In this document: in pieces, positions 1 through 10,296 of the stretch
Position numbering within the stretch: the stretch's first letter is position 1
Layout: the number at the start of each line of letters is the position of its first letter
Origin: Manduca sexta
Taxonomy: Eukaryota; Arthropoda; Insecta; Lepidoptera; Sphingidae
Assembly (NCBI RefSeq): GCF_014839805.1
Contig: NC_051118.1
Span: 3,774,391-3,838,390, forward strand
DNA length: 64,000 bases
Direction: 5' to 3'
The notes under the pieces: generated by a model
What the model was told of the DNA's origin: nothing
Database searches by the model: none
The model's input: the letters and a program-made list of their open reading frames with translations, nothing else
Translations under genes and position numbers: made by a program

Positions 1-2230
1 CTTCAATTGCAACATCCTGAAAAGTAATTTTTAAATTTGTATTTGTTTGATGTCTTTGTCTAAAATTCATTATTTTTGTTTTTGCTAAATTTAATTTTAA
101 GTTATTACAAGAAAGCCAGTCTGTTATGTTAGTTAAAAAAGTATTAATTTCGGAATTAAGTTCAGAATTAGTATAATTACCAGTAAACAAAGCCGTGCTA
201 TCATCGGCGAAAAGAGTCATTTGGTGATTAGTTACATGAGGTAAATCATTAATGTATACAAGGAAGAGCAGTGGACCTAAGACGCTACCCTGTGGTACCC
301 CAAAATGAGTGATATTATATCGAGATTGATAAGTTATCTTGTTTTTTAATATTGGGCATATTCTATTAATTTGTGTAGCTTGTTGTCTGCCAGTCAAATA
401 GGATTTTATTAGGTTATACATGTTACCTCGAATGCCATATTTGTACAATTTTTAAGTAAAATATCATGGTGAACGTGATCGAAAGCTTTTGTCATATCTA
501 AATATATGGCTACTGCAGATCTGCGATTATCCATACTAGTTATAACAGTTTTAATAAAATTATATACCGCTGCATTAATTGATTTTGTTTTACGATATCC
601 ATATTGTTCGGGCGCAAAGAGATTATTCTTTTCGAGAAATGAGTATAAAGAAGAATATATAATTTTTTCGTAGATTTTTGAGAAGATAGGAATTAAAGCT
701 ATGGGTCTGTAACAGTTAACATCTTCACTATCACCCTTCTTAAACATCGGTTTTATTAAAGTGAGTTTCAGTTTATCTGGAAAGATGCCATATTCCATAC
801 TTAAATTAATGGTGTAGCTTAAAATTGGAGAGAGTATATATGATACATCTTTTATGACCTTAACAGCCACCTCGTCGTAGCCAGTACTTGTAACATTTTT
901 CAGAGAATGAATTACTTTAAAAATGTCACTTGCTCCCACTGGTCTAACAAAAATAGAATTTGATTGACTTTTTTTCATTAAGGGTGTTGTTGTATTTTCA
1001 CTGTTGTTGCACTTTGCTGTGTTAATAAAAAAATCATTGAACGATTGGGCAATGTCATTAGGATCTGATACTGTGTGACCATTTCTTATTATACGGTTAA
1101 TATTTTCTTTATTTTTAGCATTTTTATTTCTATTTATAATTTGCCAGGTGGCTTTACACTTATTAACAGATTTTTGTATGTAATGACTATTTTGTGACTT
1201 TTGTGTGAGATTTAATACGGTTTTATATCTCTTTGCATAAGATTTGAACAGATTTTTATTTTTGTTTGTTGGGGTTTTTCTATAATTCCATAAAAAGTTT
1301 TTCTTCTACGTTTACTACATAACCTAATGCCTCGTGAAACCCACCGAGGTCGTTTATTAAGCATTATTTTAACTTTTAGACGAGGAAAGCATAAATCATA
1401 AAACATCATAAACATATCATGAAAACGAGAGAAAGCGTCATTAGGATTAATTGTTTCATACACCTCCCTAAAACTTACATTGCTAAGACATTCTACAAAT
1501 TTTGCTCGGTTTTCATATGAGTATTGTCGCTGTTGTACATACCAATATTTTATGGAACATGTTCTTTTACAGGACATTTAAGTATTTGAGCAGTATGATC
1601 AGAAAGAGCCAATTCCACCAGTTCTCCTTTACAGCCTTTAATATTATGAGCTATGTTATCTATGCATGTACCACTGGTTAAGCGTGTTGGGGTAGTAAAT
1701 TGAAGACGTAAATTATGGAAAGCAAGTGAATTAATAAGTTCAGCTGTCATTTTACTTTTACTGAGGATATTTATATTCAAGTCTCCTGCAATTATAACTT
1801 TTTTATCTTTTGACCTGTACTTATTGAGAATTTTGTGTAAAATTGAAAAGAAAATATCAAACTCTTTAGAGGTATTTTTTGGAACCCTATAAAGGCAAAT
1901 GACAACTATTTTATGTTCTAATAACTCAATTCCTGAGCATTCGATAACATTATGAACAGAAAGTGAGGTCACTTCATTAAGTGTTTTACATGAATGAATG
2001 TTTTTGACTAGAATACAGGAGCCACCACTTCTGTTATTTCTACAGAAAGCCGACACCAATTTATAGGACGGTATGATTAGTCGTGGTATATCATCTGCAA
2101 TCATATTGTGCTCTGTGATACATAATACATCTATAGTTTTCAGTGGAAAATCGTTCAATAATACTGTTAACATATCAGACTTAGTTATCAACCCTGCTAT
2201 ATTTTGGTGTAGTACATTAATATAGTTATA
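1..2230 (-). pseudogene. LINE ORF2: endonuclease and reverse transcriptase, frameshifted
   Basis: Read right to left. Endonuclease (2230 to about 1550): CITEHNM, IAGDLNINIL and the C-terminal LSDHTA catalytic block are visible. A linker follows in another frame (about 1577-1212; basic, KRRRKTFYG), then an RT N-terminus (978-409) with NCYRPIALIP and motif A YLDMTKAFDH. A one-base loss near 450 shifts the frame; beyond it motif B (GVPQGSVLGPLLF, near 245-305) and motif C (FADD, 200-211) are readable. At least three frame changes mean no functional polyprotein. Family function: nick target DNA and copy element RNA at the nick. Confidence 0.85.
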
Positions 2231-3287
2231 TACGAAATAAATTATTATGAATTATGTCACTACTATTTTTCACATTGTCGTAAACGTTGTGGGACATAGG
2301 TTCCTCAGATTCTACAATAGATTGGCGCCTTTCGTTCAAAACAGGTGCTTGCTGTTGTTCAGGGACGTTTTCCAAGACATATTTTTCGTCTGAGGTGAAG
2401 AGGAATCGGTCCATTTTATTATTTGTTAAGTCGTTACTAAAACCGTATATTGCATAATCTACCATTATGTTGTACATGATTTGCTCGTAAATGTTTCTCC
2501 ATCCATATTTGTTTATTTTTCCTGTGCTATATGAAAACATCTCATGTTTCAGGGCATTGTTACTATCAAAAAAGTATATATGTTTATGGTTTTTCAGACC
2601 CAAATAGAGCAGATTGTTGAGTAGCTCAACTTTGTAGTTGTATATTAGCGCGCCTTTTATGTATGTTGGAGCCCCGATAATTATATTTGTATGACTAGCC
2701 TTTGTCAGAGAATTTTTCAAGTCATCAATAATGTCAATGTAATCACCATTCTTTAGATCATTTTCTCCAATAAAAATTAAGCAATAATCATTCAATGTGA
2801 AATCTTGTAATTTGTGTTTAATATTGCAGAAATCTTTGGTAGTACTATTTGGAAGCAGATAATGACAAACATGAAAAACATTTGAGAATACTTCTTCAAT
2901 TAGAGGCAGGGTTCCTTTTGTACAAAAGCTGCTTACAATACACAGCTTATTTTTATGTGTTGGTATCCTTATGCCTGATGAAATTATGTTCGATTTACTC
3001 GGTTTTGAATTTGGTACCGGAGTCTGCTGTTGTACCTGATTTTCAGCAGTACAATTAGAACTATGTTTCTTTTTGGTAACCGTATCATATTTTGGTCTTT
3101 CAAGGGATATATTATTAAGACTATTATTCTTACTAGGAATTATAATAGGTGACATAATATTTTTAATATCCTGCTTAGTTTTCTTTTTGCTTGCAGATCC
3201 CGATGCATGGTTAGTTCTATTTGGTGTTAAGCAGATTTTTTTATAAGTTTCAATACCTTTTAAAGATTTTTGTAGATCGGATTTCAA
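2226..3287 (-). CDS. LINE ORF1 protein with coiled coil and esterase-like domain
   Basis: 353 residues from the first Met; the frame stays open a further 60 bases upstream and encodes a polar heptad-like stretch (HQEIEDLNSENFRLK), so the true start may lie near 3350. The N-terminal third is Ser/Lys/Asn-rich and probably disordered. Residues from about 110 to 270 alternate strands and helices, and contain FIGENDLKNG, which resembles the GxND block of SGNH esterases found in ORF1 of CR1-type LINEs. I see no clear catalytic Ser-containing GDS block or zinc knuckle. It would bind element RNA in the cytoplasm. The esterase assignment is inference from one motif and the fold pattern. Confidence 0.65.
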   Translation of the reverse strand: MKSDLQKSLKGIETYKKICLTPNRTNHASGSASKKKTKQDIKNIMSPIIIPSKNNSLNNISLERPKYDTVTKKKHSSNCTAENQVQQQTPVPNSKPSKSNIISSGIRIPTHKNKLCIVSSFCTKGTLPLIEEVFSNVFHVCHYLLPNSTTKDFCNIKHKLQDFTLNDYCLIFIGENDLKNGDYIDIIDDLKNSLTKASHTNIIIGAPTYIKGALIYNYKVELLNNLLYLGLKNHKHIYFFDSNNALKHEMFSYSTGKINKYGWRNIYEQIMYNIMVDYAIYGFSNDLTNNKMDRFLFTSDEKYVLENVPEQQQAPVLNERRQSIVESEEPMSHNVYDNVKNSSDIIHNNLFRI

Positions 3288-3375
3288 TCGAAAGTTCTCG
3301 CTATTAAGATCTTCTATTTCCTGATGGGCGCTGGCCAGTTGTAGCTTTACGCGTGCACATAAAAAGTACAGGCGC

Positions 3376-3540
3376 CATGATAGTGCTCCCCGCTGCTACC
3401 GTAACGAGTTCCAGTGAGATGTCGTCGAAAGAAAAGCCGTCGTCAAAACGGTTTTTCTGTATTTATTGCAAATGCAGCGGTCACAAAAAAGGCAAACGTA
3501 AATCCAGAGGCTATATAATTTGGACTTTATATTTTACACG
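3376..3540 (+). pseudogene. Zinc-knuckle-like fragment
   Basis: A short plus-strand frame (Met at 3376) encodes a Ser/Lys-rich stretch and then FCIYCKCSGHKKGK. This matches the first three ligands of a retroelement CCHC knuckle (C-x2-C-x4-H), but the fourth Cys is an Arg. It sits just beyond the 5' end of the LINE and is probably a scrap of a gag gene. It could also be chance. The following 3545-3780 is AT-rich with no recognisable content. Confidence 0.3.
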
Positions 3541-3779
3541 CTAGAATAAGACTTTTTGAAAGTATTCTCCACTTGGCTTATGTTCAATGATGTATTAATT
3601 GAAATTATAAATAAATATTGTCATAGATATGCCAATAGATGGTGTTGTATAAAAACTATAAATAATTGAATGGCGATGTCAAGATTCGCTTACATTGGTA
3701 CTTAAGTTTTTAAATTCAAGGAAATAAATGTCTTTCTCACCGATATGTAAGTTTTATTTTAATACATTGCTGGATATTT

Positions 3780-4570
3780 TGGGGACGTTGAACAGCTTAT
3801 AAGTTTCCAGTGAAAAAATATAGATGAAAAACTGAAGCAGACAAAAATATGGAACTGAAAAATCAAGTCAAACACTATCATCGACATTGCTGACATTTTC
3901 GGATTTACACCAGAAATAGTAGACAAGATAATGCAACAGTGAAACATTTTACATATAAATAAGTGGCATTCTAAAGAAATAGTTAAGCTTTGGGTCAAAG
4001 TAAAAAAATTAAGAAATTCTTCCGGTGACAACATATATCAAGATATAATTTTACTCTTGCTTTAACTTGCCTTTCACTGCCACATTCTAATGCAGAGGTA
4101 GAAAGGTTATTCTCTCAAATGAATTTAGTTAAAAATAAGCAAAGAAACAGAATGAGTTTAATAACTCTGAACTCAATCCTCTGCATTAGAGACTCCCTCA
4201 GGAAAAGTGGTAAATGCTGCTATAACTGTGATTTGCCTAAAGACGTACTGCATAAAAGGGGACTGTTGAAAAATATTCGAAATCAATGAAAGATACGGAA
4301 CGCCAGCCATCGATATCTTCTTTTTTAATAGAGATATTTTTTTTTATTCAATTGCGTACACAAGACTTAATTTAACTTCTTGTTGGAATTAATTAAAATA
4401 AAAATAATTATCAGAAATTATCATTTTATTGTAACCTACTTATATACTGTCAGTAGATAAGTAGGAACGTTAAGCAACTTCTAGCAACTATTTAGGGTAA
4501 AAAATACTGGAAATTTAGCAACATTTTGAAATGTCTAGCTACTGGCTAAAGCTAGCAGTTAGCAATACTG
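3780..4570 (+). pseudogene. hAT transposase remnant with C-terminal dimerisation domain
   Basis: Translated in frame from 4053 to the TGA at 4289, the sequence reads LPHSNAEVERLFSQMNLV followed by KNKQRNRMSLITLNSILCI. This is the diagnostic hAT-family C-terminal dimerisation motif (SNAxxERxFS). Degraded upstream pieces of the same protein are visible from about 3870 (DIFGFTPEIVDKIMQQ then a stop that looks like a Trp-to-TGA change). The segment ends with an inverted hAT-like terminus read on the minus strand as CAGTATTGCTAAC, at 4570. The left end and most of the catalytic domain are missing or too decayed to see. Confidence 0.75.
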
Positions 4571-5030
4571 GTCCGTAGCGCAGAAGATACGTTAACATAA
4601 CTTAAAAAGTTGAGAATTTCAACTGATTATTTTTACTTATTACGGTGAGTTTTCGTTGCATCTTTAATCTATATATATAAAACAAAGACGGGTTTGTTAC
4701 AACACTTATAACTCGAGATCTGCTGAACCAATTTTCATGGTTATTGATTCGTTGGATTTGTCTCCGCCCCGAATAACAGAATACATCTTAAAAACAATGA
4801 AAACTCGATATGTGTAATAATACTTAATCATTTCAATAAATGCTCATTTTTGTTTATTACATGTCAAACATTTGTTGTCCAATCCTGTCAAATATTGTAA
4901 ACAACTATTCATGTGTGCGTTCAGAAATTTATTTTGTGTAAAAAGTTTAGGTACTGTTATATTTGTTTGTTTTAGACATTAATTTGTGTAAATTATTTAT
5001 AAATTATTTATTTTTTTAGAAAAAAAAAAA

Positions 5031-5395
5031 CATACGCATATTAGCTGTAAATGGTAAGAGAGGGAAAGGAATAGGGTAGAGGAGAGAGGGACCATCTCGA
5101 ATAGAAGTGTATAGACAAATCGAGAAAAATCCAAAATAGCTCGGACCGGGACTCGAACCCGGGACCTTTTGATTACAAGTCAACTGCTCTTCCTTCTGAG
5201 CTATCCGAGTTACTTTAGATTCACATTCGTTTTGTCTATATCTATTATCGAGCCTCACCGTCCATCATACGGTAGTACACCATACGCATATTAGCTGTAA
5301 ATGGTAAGAGAGGGAAAGGAATAGGGTGGAGGAGAGAGGGACCATCTCGAATAGAAGTGTATAGACAAATCGAGAAAAATCTAAAATAGCTCGGA
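5031..5395. repeat. Partial tandem duplication flanking the tRNA-like unit
   Basis: A 115-base segment (5031-5145) recurs at 5281-5395 with only two differences that I count. Both copies start CATACGCATATTAGC and end TAGCTCGGA. The tRNA-like sequence lies between them, so the arrangement is a duplicated ~250-base unit whose second copy stops at the 3' edge of the tRNA. The first copy is preceded by a run of ten A. The high identity implies a recent duplication compared with the surrounding elements. Confidence 0.85.
5139..5210 (-). tRNA. tRNA-like gene or tRNA-derived SINE head, anticodon read as UGU
   Basis: On the minus strand 72 bases fold as a cloverleaf: acceptor stem with six pairs and one terminal A-C mismatch, D stem GCTC/GAGC, anticodon arm GTTGA-CTTGTAA-TCAAA with one mismatch, and a perfect T arm CCGGG-TTCGAGT-CCCGG. 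The loop gives anticodon TGT (Thr). The overall sequence also resembles tRNA-Lys with a changed anticodon. A and B box promoters (TAGCTCAGAAGG-like and GGTTCGAGTCC) are present. The mismatches and its position in a repeated unit suggest a tRNA pseudogene or a SINE head rather than a housekeeping tRNA. Confidence 0.6.
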
Positions 5396-5556
5396 ATAAT
5401 ACCTAAGATTTATTCTACAGGTTAACAAAAGTGTAAATGTCTTTTTATAGGTTGTCTATGATTTTTCTTGATAAGCTATTGTCTGTCAGTGTTATTATAT
5501 TTGGTGATTTTATGTGGTTTTGTGCTAGTGCATATTCAGTATTACTATTAATAACA

Positions 5557-6096
5557 ATGCCGCGTCCTAGAAGATCTAATCTTTCCCAGCGGAGCCGTAA
5601 TGCAATTAGGCAACGGAATATCGCGAGTCAATTATCTGATGAAGAACGAGAAATTGCACGAGAAGAGCGCCGCGTTAGTATGGAGCAAAGAATGGCCTTA
5701 ATTTGTGCTTCTCAAACACAAGAGCAAAGAGAGGCAGCCCGTGAAACGGCTAGGTTAGAAACGAGAAATCGTCGAGCTTATCGTTCAGATGAACAGAGGA
5801 ATAATCTTCGAAGTGCAAGAAGAAAAGGTTCAAGTATTGATTTGAATCGAGCAGCGTTTCTATATGATTGCACCATCGACTACAGCTTGCATGGTTTAGT
5901 TTGCATTGGTCCAATGGACGTTGTTTGCCAGCATTGTGGCGCATTGAAGTTTGCTGGTGAAACGCCTGGTTTGTGCTGCCTTGGTGGTAAAGTGAAATTG
6001 CCATTATTGGTCCCGCCACCAGAGCCATTGTGTTCCCTGCTTTATGTTTTCATATTTCTGACTGTTAGGCGGTACGAAGTTCGCCGGGTCAGCTAG
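5557..6096 (+). pseudogene. Truncated Helitron Rep/helicase protein, N-terminal part
   Basis: From Met 5557 (MPRPRRSNLSQ) the product has a basic, Arg/Glu-rich helical N-terminus with repeated RR/ER pairs, then CQHCGALKFAGETPGLCC and KLPLLVPPPEPL. That Cys-rich block immediately precedes the HUH replication-initiator domain in full Helitron proteins. The HUH and helicase domains are absent: the frame runs into the element's 3' end, and its stop TAG is part of the terminal CTAG. An upstream in-frame ATG at 5437 would add a hydrophobic leader; I prefer 5557 because homology begins there. About 180 residues against well over 1000 in autonomous elements. Confidence 0.8.
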
Positions 6097-6099
6097 TAT

Positions 6100-7239
6100 T
6101 GTTATAAAAGTTTATTATAAGGATTATGTTGTAGCAAAAAAAAACTCCGGGATAACTTTATCCCCAAAGAGAAAGGGTGCGTGCGGACGCCGACGTATTA
6201 CAACCCTCAGAACGGATAAGAAAATTCGTGATATCTGTGCCAAAAATAGGAAATTACCTGTTCGTTTGCTTACCGAAACCATAAAAGATGAAGGACTACT
6301 TGTTTCCCAACGAACTGTGCAGCGGCGTCTCGCTCAAAATGGCTTGGTCGCACGAAAACATGCATAAAAGCCGAAGTAGACTCCGACTATGATTAAGAAG
6401 CGACTTGATTAGGCTCGTAAATATAGACTTCACTACAGAAGATTGAGAAAAGATAAAAAAATGTGTTAACACTGTTACAAATCAACAATATAAATATATC
6501 ACATCCAAAATTTAAAAAATGTTTTGTACCACAGGTTTGTTTCTCCGACGAATCAGTCTTTCCGTTATGATGGAAAAGACGATTTTTGTACGGCGAAAAC
6601 CAGACGAGAAATGCAAGTCCGACTGCATTGTCCCTACTGTGAAACATCCACTTTCTGTTATGGTATGGTCTGTCATATCAGAAAACGGGACAGGGCACCT
6701 CTACATTGTACAAAAAACCATGCGCCAAGATCAGTATAAACAAGGCCTAGAGACTAAATTGATACCACAGCTCAAAGACTGGTTCACTGATGAAGAACCA
6801 ATTTTTATGCATGATGGTGCCTGCCATAACGCAAAGAGACATGCTTTCTACAACAAAAAAATATAAAAGCCAGGAAATTCTCCAGATATGAACCCAAACG
6901 AGAACGCATTGGAGTTCCTTAAAAGGGAAAACGCAAAATCAACAATAACAACTCATTTCAGTCATCTATTAAAAGAATGCCACGACGAATAAAGGCACTT
7001 ATTGCCGTAGGACGCACTATGAAATATTGACTAAATACGAGTATTATAATAAAACTGTAGTAATTATCACAGAATATAAAATATTTCATTAAAAATTGTT
7101 TTATTTTATTAATATTATATATCATTATTGATTAAAAATATAAATCTGTATAAAGCATTCTATAATTTACTGATATCTGCTATCTAGATGCAAAACTCGC
7201 GTCTTTCTTCCATGTGTCTAACAATTTGGCAAGGCACTG
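6100..7239 (+). mobile_element. Tc1-like transposon remnant, right terminus present
   Basis: The right end read on the minus strand begins CAGTGCCTTGCC immediately inside a TA (7240-7241), the typical Tc1 terminus and target. No matching left terminus is seen; the left part abuts the Helitron 3' end at 6096 and was probably lost before or at that insertion. Region 7022-7239 is AT-rich 3' non-coding sequence. Confidence 0.75.
6150..7030 (+). pseudogene. Tc1-like transposase, disrupted
   Basis: The DNA-binding part (about 6160-6367) reads RKLPVRLLTETIKDEGLL then VSQRTVQRRLAQNGL, a paired-like helix-turn-helix. The catalytic part is scattered over frames: VCFSDESVF (first Asp at 6547-6549), FMHDGACHNA (second Asp at 6813-6815), and PGNSPDMNPNEN with the Glu at 6900-6902. 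Stops at about 6365 and 6864 and at least two frameshifts separate these blocks, and the second-Asp-to-Glu spacing is short, so a few residues have been lost. In the family this DDE enzyme cuts and pastes the element at TA sites. No longer functional. Confidence 0.8.
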
Positions 7240-7371
7240 TAGATAGTTTCTGAGATCACTGTTCGAAGACCCCAATTTCAAATCGCAATATCTTTTGCAA
7301 CTAGTCGAGACAAATATTGTGCTAAGATACTATGAAAATTTCTACAGAAATCTCAATTTTTTTTTTACTTA

Positions 7372-7527
7372 TGTAAATGAAGTTCTTAACACTTAATTTA
7401 AGTTTATTATTCTTAATTATATCTATGGTTTTTTTAATAGACAATATTGACAAATGACATTTCAATTAAAGTCGTATAAATAAAGATTTAAGATATTTAT
7501 GTATGTGAAGTAATAGTTTTAAGTGTT
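7372..7527 (+). repeat. Left LTR part of the small gypsy element
   Basis: Begins TGTAAATGAAGTTCTTAACA and contains a poly(A)-like AATAAAG. It matches 8483-8638 along its length with a handful of substitutions. Similarity stops at 7527, where the integrase frame begins within 20 bases. Confidence 0.8.
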
Positions 7528-7545
7528 ATATATAATATACAAAAA

Positions 7546-8440
7546 TTGTGTGATAACTGTGAGATCTGTATAAAAAACAAATCTAGAAATAAATGTAAGT
7601 TTGGGCTAATGTCTCAATTGGGTCATTCTACTTGTCTTTTTGAAATAGTATCCATAGACACCATTGGTGGATTTGGGGGCTCGCGCTCTACGAAAACCTA
7701 CTTGCATTTATTAGTTGATCACTTTACTAGATATGCCTATATTTTAACCTCAAAAACACAGAATTCTAAAGATTTTATAAATCTAGTTAAAAAAGTGACA
7801 CCGAGGAATAAAATTAGGATGATTCTGTCTGATCAATATCCAGGTATCAACTCCAAAGATTTCAAACAAAAACTTTCTAGATAAAGAAAACATAGCCATT
7901 ATTTTTACTGCAGTAAACGCGCCATTTTCAAACGGATTGAATGAGAGACTGAATCAAACCCTTGTTAATAAAATTCGATGTAAAATAAATGAAAGTAAAG
8001 GTAAACAAACCTGGACAAGCACTGCTCACGAATGCATCCAAAGATATAATGAAACTGAACATACTGTGACAGGGTATTCCCCAAAATATTTATTAGATGG
8101 AAAAAATATTGACGTTATACCAGACGAACTGAAGCAAGAAAAAACATTAAGTAATCTAATGGAAAATAGAAAAAATGCATTAGAAAACACTATAAAATCC
8201 CATAACTACAATAAGAAAATATTTGATAAAAACAGAAAACAGTTAGAATTAAAGGTAGGAGACTTTGTGTATGTTGAAAATGGAAATCGATTAAACAGGA
8301 AAAAATTAGATGAGTTAAAAATTGGTCCATACGAAATTTTAGAAACATTATCAAAGACTGTTTACAGAATAAATACAGGTCATAAGAAGGACGAATCAAA
8401 TCTGTTTCACATCACTAAACTTGTACCGGTAATAATATAA
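7546..8440 (+). pseudogene. Gypsy integrase fragment with GPY-like C-terminus
   Basis: Starts with the tail of the zinc-binding region (CDNCEICIKNKSR), then the catalytic core: VSIDTIGGF (first Asp), MILSDQYPG (second Asp) and, after a frameshift/stop near 7882, APFSNGLNERLNQTL (Glu). The second frame (7937-8440) continues through KIFDKNRKQLELKVGDFVYV and LKIGPYEILETL, the GPY/F module near the end of gypsy integrases, to a natural stop at 8440. The family enzyme inserts the cDNA copy into the chromosome. One frame break and lack of the rest of pol make this a remnant. Confidence 0.8.
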
Positions 8441-8482
8441 AAAGTAATGTATATTTGGAAAAAATAAAGGGGGAGGGGGAGA

Positions 8483-8808
8483 TGTAAATGAAGTTCTTAA
8501 CACTTCATTTAATTTTATTATTCTTAATTATATCTATGGTTTTTTTAATAGACAATATTGACAAATGACATTTCAATGAAAGTCGTATAAATAAAGATTT
8601 AAGATATTTATGAATGTGAAGTAATAGTTTTAAGTGTTGTTTCTCTTTCAGGTCAGATAAGTTTTATTTATTAGTATGGTAGTAAGATGTATACATGTAA
8701 AGTATGAAAATTATTATAATAAAAATATCTCTTTCAGAGCAACAACGTATTACTTTTATTTCAAAAGAATACAAATACAAAATATTGAAATAACATATTA
8801 TACTTACA
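8483..8808 (+). repeat. Right LTR of the small gypsy element
   Basis: Starts TGTAAATG right after the purine tract at 8468-8482. The first 156 bases match the left copy; the remainder (8639-8808) has no left counterpart, consistent with the left LTR having lost its 3' part in the internal deletion. The exact end is uncertain. Confidence 0.65.
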
Positions 8809-9591
8809 TACTAGCTAGGCAAGTGATGAGTATCTCATTGACTATTAATTTATTCTCACTAGATATAAAAATATTAATATAATTAAGTAAAACCGTTACT
8901 AAATGTTTAGTTTTAATATTTTGATATAGATGTTAGTTTATGACTGTTGCTATAAATACAGTAAAAATTATAATTATATTTTTACTGCGCTTATGTAATT
9001 TAAAATCTGTAAACGTTGATATGTAGAGGCGCAAATAAGGCACCAAGAGCGTTCTGTCCATGATGTGATAGGGGGCGAGCCTATCGCCATATCGGGCACA
9101 AACCTTGTTTAGCTAGAATAAAAATAAAAGGTCTTATCACTAAGAGTGGTCTTTTCCATACAACTTAAGATGTGTTTTTCTAATACAATTACATGTATAC
9201 GTACAACTTTTTGTATTGCCGGTATGGTCTAAATGGAAAGCACAACCAAAAAAGAAGGTATCAATATATCGAGATATGCATGACACATGTGGCGTTTCAC
9301 AGAAACATGGAAAAGGCTGGGCAAAAGGTAAGTAAAGTGCTTGGGTAATGATTTAATATAATTTACAGTTAATATTGTAGTTGAATTACATAAGTAGTTC
9401 ACTGGTATATTTTTCAGTACGGGACTGAAAATAAAAGTGCCTTTAGATAGATATGTGTTTAGAAAACATAAACTGAGTCATACAGGCAGTGGGCCAGTCG
9501 AAAATTTCGCCAGCGCCCGGGTGGCTGTGATGGGAGGCCCACAATTCGCGAGACAGATAGAATGTTTCATTTAATAACGCAATGTCAAAAT
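8809..9591. other. Gap: AT-rich sequence with a possible splice donor
   Basis: Apart from the SINE fragment, nothing is firmly identified. Around 9195-9329 a plus-strand frame (…VSIYRDMHDTCGVSQ…) runs without stops into GCAAAAG followed by GTAAGTAAAG, a near-consensus splice donor at 9330. No convincing acceptor is visible upstream, so an exon here is only a possibility. Confidence 0.2.
9026..9103 (-). mobile_element. SINE fragment, reverse orientation
   Basis: Read on the minus strand this matches the middle of the SINE at 9592-9854 (GCCCGATATGGCGATAGGCT and the CCCCCTATCACATCATGG block) through to TTGCGCCTC. Both the tRNA head and the tail are missing. Confidence 0.85.
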
Positions 9592-9854
9592 GCCTGCCTC
9601 GGTGGCGTAGTTATATTGCATGTCTGGTACAATAGCGCTCTGAGGTCCTGGGTTCGAGTCCCGGGTCGGGCAAAGTGATATTCGGGTTTTTCTGCTCAGT
9701 ATCAGCCCGGAGTCTGGAATTTGTGCCCGATATGGCGATAGGCTCGCCCCCTATCACATCATGGGACGGAACATACTTGGCGAAAAGTGGGTGCCCTAGT
9801 TGCGCCTCTGCATACCCTTTCGGGGATAAAATGCGTGATGTTATGTATGTATGT
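9592..9854 (+). mobile_element. tRNA-derived lepidopteran SINE, complete with target duplication
   Basis: The head GCCTGCCTCGGTGGCGTAGT carries an RNA polymerase III A box (TGGCGTAGTT, 9603-9612) and B box (GGTTCGAGTCC, 9651-9661). The unique body runs to a short (ATGT)n tail ending near 9854. Flanking 10-base duplications ATGTCAAAAT (9582-9591) and ATGTCACAAT (9855-9864) match at nine positions, which fixes the ends. SINEs of this sequence type are known to me from moths and butterflies; they depend on a partner LINE for mobility. Confidence 0.85.
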
Positions 9855-9951
9855 ATGTCACAATGACCCTGCATATAGATATGTACCTAGTACTAAAATT
9901 ATGTGATCGGCAAAACAAACATTGTCAAATGACTAAATTTATTATAATATG

Positions 9952-10153
9952 TGTGGGAAACGGAACGTGATTTGTGGGAGTGAGAGATGTATGGGAAAGA
10001 GGGAAAAGGGGGATAGGAAATTAAGAGGGCGTGTGCGTAGTCAGGGGAGTAAGACGTGATTTTTTATAAGACGTAGTTTAAGATTATTTTTATTAAATTA
10101 AAGACTGTGATTTATTTAAAGACGGTGTTTTTGTCTCGGCATTATATCCCACA
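9952..10153 (+). repeat. Left LTR of the 9.95-kb gypsy element
   Basis: 202 bases, TGTGGG...CCCACA. It differs from the right LTR (197 bases) by a few substitutions and small indels in the AT-rich middle, so the insertion is not very recent. Confidence 0.9.
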
Positions 10154-10296
10154 TATACTTGGAGGCATCGTCCAGGATTACGACGAGACCGGCGCGGTGA
10201 TGGCGGCGTGGCGGCGTGGCGGCGTGGCGTGCGCGTGCTCATCGAAAATTTTGAAGACATACCTGACGAGCACATATACGACGATATCATTCAAGA

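Larger units (their letters stand above)
1..3352 (-). mobile_element. Non-LTR retrotransposon (Jockey/CR1-type), 3' end beyond the left edge
   Basis: Two consecutive minus-strand reading regions give the classic LINE order: ORF1 on the right, then an apurinic-type endonuclease and a reverse transcriptase toward position 1. ORF2 starts within a few bases of the ORF1 stop, as is usual in these elements. The RT thumb and 3' tail are not in the window. The esterase-like ORF1 and the RT motifs suggest the CR1/Jockey group; exact clade is inferred, not shown. Several frameshifts make this copy inactive. Confidence 0.85.
4668..6096 (+). mobile_element. Non-autonomous Helitron with both termini
   Basis: The left end starts TCTATATATATAAAACAAAG directly after an A (4667). 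The right end is GGGTCAGCTAG directly before a T (6097). Helitrons characteristically begin TC, end CTRR and insert between A and T. A GC-rich mini-hairpin (GGCG...CGCC, about 6069-6086) lies just inside the 3' end, as expected of the Helitron terminator. The element carries only the N-terminal part of a Rep/helicase gene, so it needs a helper. An unrelated tRNA-like unit lies inside it (5031-5395). Confidence 0.85.
7372..8808 (+). mobile_element. Ty3/gypsy LTR retrotransposon, deletion derivative
   Basis: Two 156-base direct repeats (7372-7527 and 8483-8638) start TGTAAATGAAGTTC. The right one is preceded by a purine tract (AAAGGGGGAGGGGGAG), the plus-strand primer. Only the integrase gene lies between them; gag, protease and RT are gone. 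The right LTR may run on to about 8808, where TTACA would mirror the TGTAA start; the left LTR appears joined directly to integrase at 7528 by the deletion. Confidence 0.75.

Noticed and set aside
3759..4034. 91-residue minus-strand frame
   Set aside because: Antisense shadow of the decayed hAT transposase on the plus strand.
5016..5258. 80-residue minus-strand frame containing GSSPGPSYF
   Set aside because: It is the translation of the tRNA-like sequence; motifs of this kind are the typical by-product of reading T and D arms as protein.
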